Origin: an uncultured Bacillaceae bacterium
GTDB taxonomy: Bacteria > Bacillota > Bacilli > Bacillales > Caldibacillaceae
Assembly: GCA_937983015.1 (NCBI GenBank)
Contig: CALKAK010000073.1
Span: 1 to 9,309, forward strand
Length of the DNA: 9,309 bases
Reading direction: 5' to 3'
In this document: positions 6,077 through 9,309 of the stretch, in pieces
How positions within the stretch are numbered: the first letter of the stretch is position 1
Layout: each line of letters opens with the position of its first letter
The notes under the pieces: model-generated
Told to the model about the DNA's origin: nothing
The model's database searches: none
The model's input: only the letters and a program-made list of their open reading frames with translations
Program-made: the position numbers and the translations under genes

Positions 6077-6107
6077 TAAGTAGAATGAGTTTTAGGGGGG
6101 AAAAACA

Positions 6108-7082
6108 ATGGATTTATTTTCGGTTATTAAAGAAAAGGTTACCGGTAAAGGGGTTAAGATCGTATTCCCGGAAGGGTTAGATGAGCGGATTTTACGTGCG
6201 ACCGTGCGACTTGCACAAGAAAATATACTCGTTCCCATCTTGTTAGGGGATGAAAAGGAAATTCAACAAAAGGCGGAAGCTCTCGGTCTTTCCCTCGAAG
6301 GAATCGAGGTCATCAATCCGCACACATATTCCGATTATGACAAACTCGTTGACGAATTCGTCGAACGTCGCAAAGGGAAAGCAACACGGGAACAGGCGCT
6401 AGAATTGCTTCGTGACGTAAATTATTTCGGTACCATGCTTGTCTACACGAAGCAAGCGGACGGTCTTGTCAGTGGAGCGGCCCATTCTACTGCCGATACG
6501 GTACGCCCGGCTTTACAAATTATTAAAACGAGACCGGGTGTAAAAAAAACGAGCGGTGCCTTTGTGATGGTCCGTGGCGATGAAAAATACGTCTTCGCCG
6601 ACTGTGCGATCAATATCACGCTCGATGCGCAAGATCTGGCCGAAATCGCTGTTGAAAGTGCCCGTACGGCACGCATGTTTGATATCGAGCCCAGAGTGGC
6701 CATGCTCAGCTTTTCTACAAAAGGGTCGGCCAAATCCGAAGAAACAGAAAAAGTGGCAGAAGCGGTGCGCCTTGCAAAAGAACTTGATCCGGAACTCGTT
6801 GTAGATGGTGAATTCCAGTTCGATGCGGCCTTCGTACCTTCTGTAGCGGCGAAAAAAGCACCGGGATCTGTGATCCAAGGGGATGCGAACGTCTTTATTT
6901 TCCCGAGTCTGGAAGCTGGGAATATCGGTTATAAAATCGCCCAACGCCTCGGAAATTTTGCTGCGGTAGGTCCGATTTTACAAGGCCTCAATGCTCCGGT
7001 AAACGACTTGTCACGCGGTTGCAATGAAGAGGATGTATATAAACTGGCGATGATCACGGCCGCTCAGGCTTTAAAGTCTTAA
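6108..7082 (+). CDS. pta: Phosphate acetyltransferase Pta
   Basis: Converts acetyl-CoA and phosphate to acetyl phosphate and CoA; with acetate kinase it forms the overflow route to acetate and ATP in the cytoplasm. The 324 aa match the short, single-domain Pta of bacilli (B. subtilis 323 aa), without the N-terminal regulatory domains of enterobacterial Pta. Diagnostic stretches are FPEGLDERIL (20-29), LVSGAAHSTADTVRPALQ, FPSLEAGNIGYKIAQRL and QGLNAPVNDLSRGC. S302, R303 and D309 fall at the spacing of the active-site Ser, Arg and Asp described for Methanosarcina Pta. A strong AGGGGGG ribosome binding site lies 7 nt before the ATG. The gene is monocistronic by appearance, with its own promoter and a hairpin after the stop. 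In B. subtilis pta is activated by CcpA. Confidence 0.97.
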   Translation: MDLFSVIKEKVTGKGVKIVFPEGLDERILRATVRLAQENILVPILLGDEKEIQQKAEALGLSLEGIEVINPHTYSDYDKLVDEFVERRKGKATREQALELLRDVNYFGTMLVYTKQADGLVSGAAHSTADTVRPALQIIKTRPGVKKTSGAFVMVRGDEKYVFADCAINITLDAQDLAEIAVESARTARMFDIEPRVAMLSFSTKGSAKSEETEKVAEAVRLAKELDPELVVDGEFQFDAAFVPSVAAKKAPGSVIQGDANVFIFPSLEAGNIGYKIAQRLGNFAAVGPILQGLNAPVNDLSRGCNEEDVYKLAMITAAQALKS

Positions 7083-7104
7083 GATATAAAAGGACCTTTC
7101 AAAC

Positions 7105-7139
7105 AAAGAGGCGAAAAATGATCGGATTCTCGCCTCTTT
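7105..7139 (+). terminator. Hairpin after pta
   Basis: AAAGAGGCGA (7105-7114) and TCGCCTCTTT (7130-7139) form a perfect 10-bp stem with a 15-nt loop, 22 bp after the pta stop. The T-tract is short (TTTC), so termination may be incomplete. Position and stem strength still favour a terminator. Confidence 0.7.
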
Positions 7140-7381
7140 CATCATTAGCGAAAATTCAGGCTTTGGTCGATCACCCGCTTACATGATGATTCCTTTCGAC
7201 ATTTTAGGATCGTTCCATGGTAGAAAATACTATTCTTAAAGACGATTGAGCCCTCATGCTCTGGATGATTCTATGATTCTAAAAAAGCTTTCCTCTTCGT
7301 TTTACAAAACGGATCGAAACATATGAATGGAAACTAATGTTCTTGCTTTTCAGTGCGAAAGCGAATTTGAGGAGAATGCTG
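7140..7381. other. Spacer between the pta hairpin and lipL
   Basis: About 240 bp without a gene. It contains a perfect tandem copy of ATGATTCT (7265-7280) and an operator-like inverted repeat CGTTTT-AC-AAAACG (7298-7311). The best promoter-like pair, TTTACA (7301-7306) with TATGAA (7322-7327), has a 15-bp spacer and is weak, so the lipL promoter is not assigned. Confidence 0.5.
7369..7374 (+). promoter_or_regulatory. lipL ribosome binding site (decides start)
   Basis: GAGGAG stands 7 nt before ATG 7382. It is too close to ATG 7376 (1 nt) and lies downstream of the long-frame ATG 7337, so only 7382 fits. Confidence 0.8.
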
Positions 7382-8224
7382 ATGAATAACGTCATAGGAC
7401 TGTTACGTCAGGATGTATGGCGCGTCATCGATCAATCGAGTCTTGGGCCGCTGTTTCACCCGCTCCAATCCTTTGCCCTCGATGATACTTTTTGTGAATT
7501 GGTTGGAACCGGAAAATCCCCAGCGGTGGCTCGTGCCTGGGTGCATACCGATGCGGTCATCTTAGGAATCGCTGATAGCCGGCTTCCTTATATTGATGAA
7601 GGCGTGAACTGGTTGAAACAACAAGGCTATCAAGTGATCGTCCGCACTTCCGGCGGTCTTGCCGTGCTTCTCGATGAAGGAGTTTTGAATTTGACACTCG
7701 TGATTCCGGAAAGGGAGCGTTCGATCGATATTAATCGTGGCTATGATGCGATGTACGAATTGATCAAACTCATGTTTCAAGATGTGACGGATCGAATTGA
7801 AGCGCGCGAAATCGTCGGTTCGTATTGTCCGGGAACTTATGACCTCAGCATCGATGGGCGGAAATTTGCCGGTATCTCCCAGCGGCGCGTGAAAAAAGGG
7901 GTCGCCGTCCAGATCTATCTTTGCATCAATGGGAGCGGTTCCCAACGGGCCGAAGTCATCCGTGAGTTTTACGAACGGGCGAAAAAGGGTGAAGCGACAA
8001 AATTCACCTACCCTCATGTGAATCCACAAGTGATGGCTTCTCTCGAAGAACTACTCGGCACGCCCTTAACGATCCGTGATACCATGTTTCGGTTTCTAAA
8101 AGTTTTACAGAAATTATCCCGCGAGCGCTTGTATAATAGCGAATTACTGCCTCAGGAAAGACTGCTTTATGAACATTATCTCGAACGGGTGATGGAACGG
8201 AATAGCAAATGGCTGGATTACTAA
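7382..8224 (+). CDS. lipL: Octanoyl-[GcvH]:protein N-octanoyltransferase LipL
   Basis: Amidotransferase of lipoate synthesis (B. subtilis LipL, formerly YwfL). It moves the octanoyl group from the glycine-cleavage H protein to E2 lipoyl domains such as those of pyruvate dehydrogenase, after LipM has loaded GcvH and before LipA inserts sulfur. From ATG 7382 it is 280 aa, against 281 in B. subtilis. The biotin/lipoate ligase-like fold is recognisable from VRTSGGLAVLLDEGVLNLTL, GSYCPGTYDLSI and GRKFAGISQRR. Cys149 in the GSYCPG motif aligns with the catalytic Cys150 of B. subtilis LipL. The gene is separated from pta by a hairpin and about 240 bp. In B. subtilis it likewise sits near pta and rsfA. 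The residual ambiguity is with the paralogue LipM, but the motif form and the neighbours favour LipL. Confidence 0.92.
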   Translation: MNNVIGLLRQDVWRVIDQSSLGPLFHPLQSFALDDTFCELVGTGKSPAVARAWVHTDAVILGIADSRLPYIDEGVNWLKQQGYQVIVRTSGGLAVLLDEGVLNLTLVIPERERSIDINRGYDAMYELIKLMFQDVTDRIEAREIVGSYCPGTYDLSIDGRKFAGISQRRVKKGVAVQIYLCINGSGSQRAEVIREFYERAKKGEATKFTYPHVNPQVMASLEELLGTPLTIRDTMFRFLKVLQKLSRERLYNSELLPQERLLYEHYLERVMERNSKWLDY

Positions 8225-8255
8225 CTTGGCCTGGTAGAACTTCAAGAAAAAAGAA

Positions 8256-8291
8256 GAGGGGGTGGTGTCCGTTTCATCCCCTCCCTTTTTT
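8256..8291. terminator. Bidirectional terminator between lipL and rsfA
   Basis: GAGGGGGTG (8256-8264) pairs with CATCCCCTC (8275-8283) over nine positions, with one G-U, around a 10-nt loop. Six T follow at 8286-8291 on the plus strand. On the minus strand the stem is followed by a T-rich run from the A-tract at about 8244-8252. It therefore can serve both convergent genes. Confidence 0.85.
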
Positions 8292-8329
8292 ATTAAGATA
8301 GATGCAGGTATGTGGCCCGCAGGCTGCCG

Positions 8330-9025
8330 TCATTCAGCCATTTTTTCGAGATTTCCGTTTTTGTCCATTTTAAAGGTTGTCGAAGGTTTATCATCTTCTT
8401 CCAGGAGAACCATTTTTCGGGCGCGATTGAGAATGTTGACCAGAGTCTCATAATCTTCTTGCATCGTGGCAGATTTTTCCTCTAATTCGGTGATCTTCTT
8501 TTCCAACGCTTCCTTCTCTTTTTGTAACGCGGCCAATTCTTTCTTCAATCTTTCGTTCTCCGTTTTATACACATTGGTCTGTAGATCGGAATGACGCAAG
8601 TTCTGCAGGAATAGGATGACTTGATCGAGTGTGATCACCGGGGTATCGCCATCCTGTGTATTCGTGCTTTGCGGTGGCAATTCCTCTTTTTGTGCCAGCT
8701 GAATCATCTCTTCCTCTGTGAGTCCCAGTTCTTCGGGTGTGGGCGTTGGAGGTTGATATAGTAATTTTTTCTTACCACCATGATCTTTTCCGAGGAGACG
8801 TTGACGTTGTTTCCGTTGTTTTTTCGCCAGTTCCAGTGCTTTTTCGTATTTATGGCGGACGACGGCATTCCAGCGGAACCCGCAGGCAGCGCTCGTGCGG
8901 TTCAGCTTGTCACCCACTTCTTCAAAGGCATTGAGCTGGGTGGAGCCTTCCCGCACGTGTCGTAAAACCGTTTCCGCGAGTAACAGATCGTCTTCTTCAG
9001 TCCAGGCATCTTGTCGTACTTTCAT
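8330..9025 (-). CDS. rsfA: Forespore transcription regulator RsfA
   Basis: RsfA-family regulator; in B. subtilis it is made in the forespore under sigma-F and tunes that regulon. The call gives 231 aa. Residues 1-70 are the Myb/SANT-like DNA-binding part typical of the family: RQDAWTEEDDLLLAETVLRH, STQLNAFEEVG, then RTSAACGFRWNAVVRHKY. A basic stretch (about 68-87) and a Pro/Glu-rich linker follow, then a long heptad-like coiled coil (about 147-200), probably for dimerisation. The frame extends to an ATG at 9043, but that codon has no ribosome binding site and adds six non-conserved residues. ATG 9025 fits the family start and has AGGA 9 nt upstream. It converges on lipL. The paralogue YlbO is similar, but the lipL-pta neighbourhood supports RsfA. 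Confidence 0.9.
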   Translation of the reverse strand: MKVRQDAWTEEDDLLLAETVLRHVREGSTQLNAFEEVGDKLNRTSAACGFRWNAVVRHKYEKALELAKKQRKQRQRLLGKDHGGKKKLLYQPPTPTPEELGLTEEEMIQLAQKEELPPQSTNTQDGDTPVITLDQVILFLQNLRHSDLQTNVYKTENERLKKELAALQKEKEALEKKITELEEKSATMQEDYETLVNILNRARKMVLLEEDDKPSTTFKMDKNGNLEKMAE

Positions 9026-9127
9026 TTCCTCACATCCTATCATTTTATTTTTTTGAAAAAACTTGATTACTATGCTGGGAATATTCCGTAGTCGTTGATG
9101 AGAAGGAAACGTTGTTTGTAATTAGCA

Positions 9128-9155
9128 TGGACACATTTTCAAGGTTTTATACAAT
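9128..9155 (+). promoter_or_regulatory. Candidate sigma-A promoter for a gene right of the window
   Basis: TGGACA (9128-9133), 16 bp, TACAAT (9150-9155): each box matches five of six consensus bases. It points away from rsfA and would give an untranslated leader of at least 145 nt before the edge. Confidence 0.5.
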
Positions 9156-9213
9156 ATGAGAAAAGTAGTTTTGGCAATTAGGGGCACGAGGTGTGGACCC
9201 TTGAGGAAACGGT

Positions 9214-9270
9214 AGATTTTACTTAAGCGTGTACGGGGCAAAAAGAACGATCAAAGTATGAGTAAAATTT
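9214..9270 (+). repeat. AT-rich inverted repeat in the right-edge leader
   Basis: AGATTTTACT (9214-9223) and AGTAAAATTT (9261-9270) pair over 10 positions with one G-U, around a 37-nt loop. The right arm continues into T (9271-9272). It may be a leader stem, a weak terminator or chance. It matches no riboswitch class that I recognise. Confidence 0.35.
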
Positions 9271-9309
9271 TTGTAGGCAAAATTAATCCCCTCAAATTAG
9301 CGAGGTGGA

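Larger units (their letters stand above)
5713..6107. other. cwlJ-pta intergenic region
   Basis: This 395-bp non-coding stretch separates divergent cwlJ and pta. It holds the sigma-E promoter of cwlJ, the pta promoter, a small hairpin ending directly at AGGAGG (5858-5886), a TTGGAT-N16-TATAAA pair (5903-5930) with a further TATAAT at 5932-5937, and a nested set of inverted repeats (5941-6035). No credible reading frame is present. The largest I read is 27 codons (5853-5936), without a ribosome binding site. hemQ, a pta neighbour in B. subtilis, is not here. Confidence 0.6.
9026..9309. other. rsfA upstream region and right-edge leader
   Basis: 284 bp without a supported gene. I found no convincing sigma-F promoter for rsfA. 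A 10-bp palindrome GGAATATTCC (9078-9087) lies about 52 bp above its start. A plus-strand promoter candidate is at 9128-9155 and a long AT-rich inverted repeat at 9214-9270. The window ends in GAGGTGGA, which looks like a ribosome binding site for a plus-strand gene starting just outside. Confidence 0.45.

Noticed and set aside
6513..6944. 143-codon minus-strand frame inside pta
   Set aside because: Antisense shadow of a highly conserved enzyme gene.
7562..8029. 155-codon minus-strand frame inside lipL
   Set aside because: Antisense shadow of lipL; no supporting start signals.
9156..9215. 19-codon frame after the right-edge promoter candidate
   Set aside because: No ribosome binding site, and it begins at or before the expected transcription start.
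1..9309. CRISPR array, tRNA, rRNA or insertion sequence
   Set aside because: No regularly spaced repeats, no cloverleaf or rRNA stretches recognised, and no transposase frame or terminal inverted repeats seen.

Overview
This window looks like a chromosomal stretch from an endospore-forming member of the Bacillaceae (Firmicutes). The evidence is the set of sporulation and germination genes (cwlJ, gerQ, rsfA), strong AGGAGG-type ribosome binding sites, intrinsic terminators after most transcripts, and a block of genes (ywdI, ywdK, gerQ, pta, lipL, rsfA) that lies in the ywd-ywf region of Bacillus subtilis. The species cannot be named from the sequence.

Layout. Positions 1-2951 (+) hold an ABC sugar importer: a solute-binding protein cut off by the left edge, a MalF/MsmF-type permease and a MalG/MsmG-type permease. 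A terminator-like hairpin separates the binding protein from the permeases, and the permeases overlap by a few bases. No ATPase gene is visible. A second hairpin closes this unit. A YesL-like (DUF624) membrane protein gene follows at 3125-3817 behind a promoter candidate of its own. Positions 3990-4685 (+) carry ywdI (DUF5327) and ywdK (DUF423). They converge on cwlJ-gerQ (minus strand, 5712 to 4744), and a 13-bp perfect hairpin sits between the two units. cwlJ and gerQ form a probable operon behind a good sigma-E -10 box, which fits their joint role in germination: GerQ is needed for CwlJ to be placed in the spore coat, and CwlJ degrades cortex.

A 395-bp gap (5713-6107) separates cwlJ from the divergent pta gene. 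It holds both promoters and some unexplained inverted repeats. In B. subtilis hemQ is a neighbour of pta, but there is no hemQ here. pta (6108-7082) ends at a hairpin. A roughly 300-bp spacer leads to lipL (7382-8224), which moves octanoyl groups from GcvH to the lipoyl domains of dehydrogenase complexes. lipL converges on rsfA (minus strand, 9025 to 8330), a forespore regulator, through a bidirectional terminator. The last 284 bp (9026-9309) contain the rsfA upstream region and a plus-strand promoter candidate with a possible long leader, ending in a ribosome-binding-like motif right at the edge.

Overall this is mostly a core-genome region. I do not see a clear new multi-gene system. The best leads are the structured non-coding DNA between cwlJ and pta, the missing hemQ, the lysine-free GerQ N-terminus, and the leader at the right edge. 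Several start codons have been moved from the longest reading frame to the one supported by a ribosome binding site (YesL-like gene, ywdK, gerQ, lipL, rsfA).
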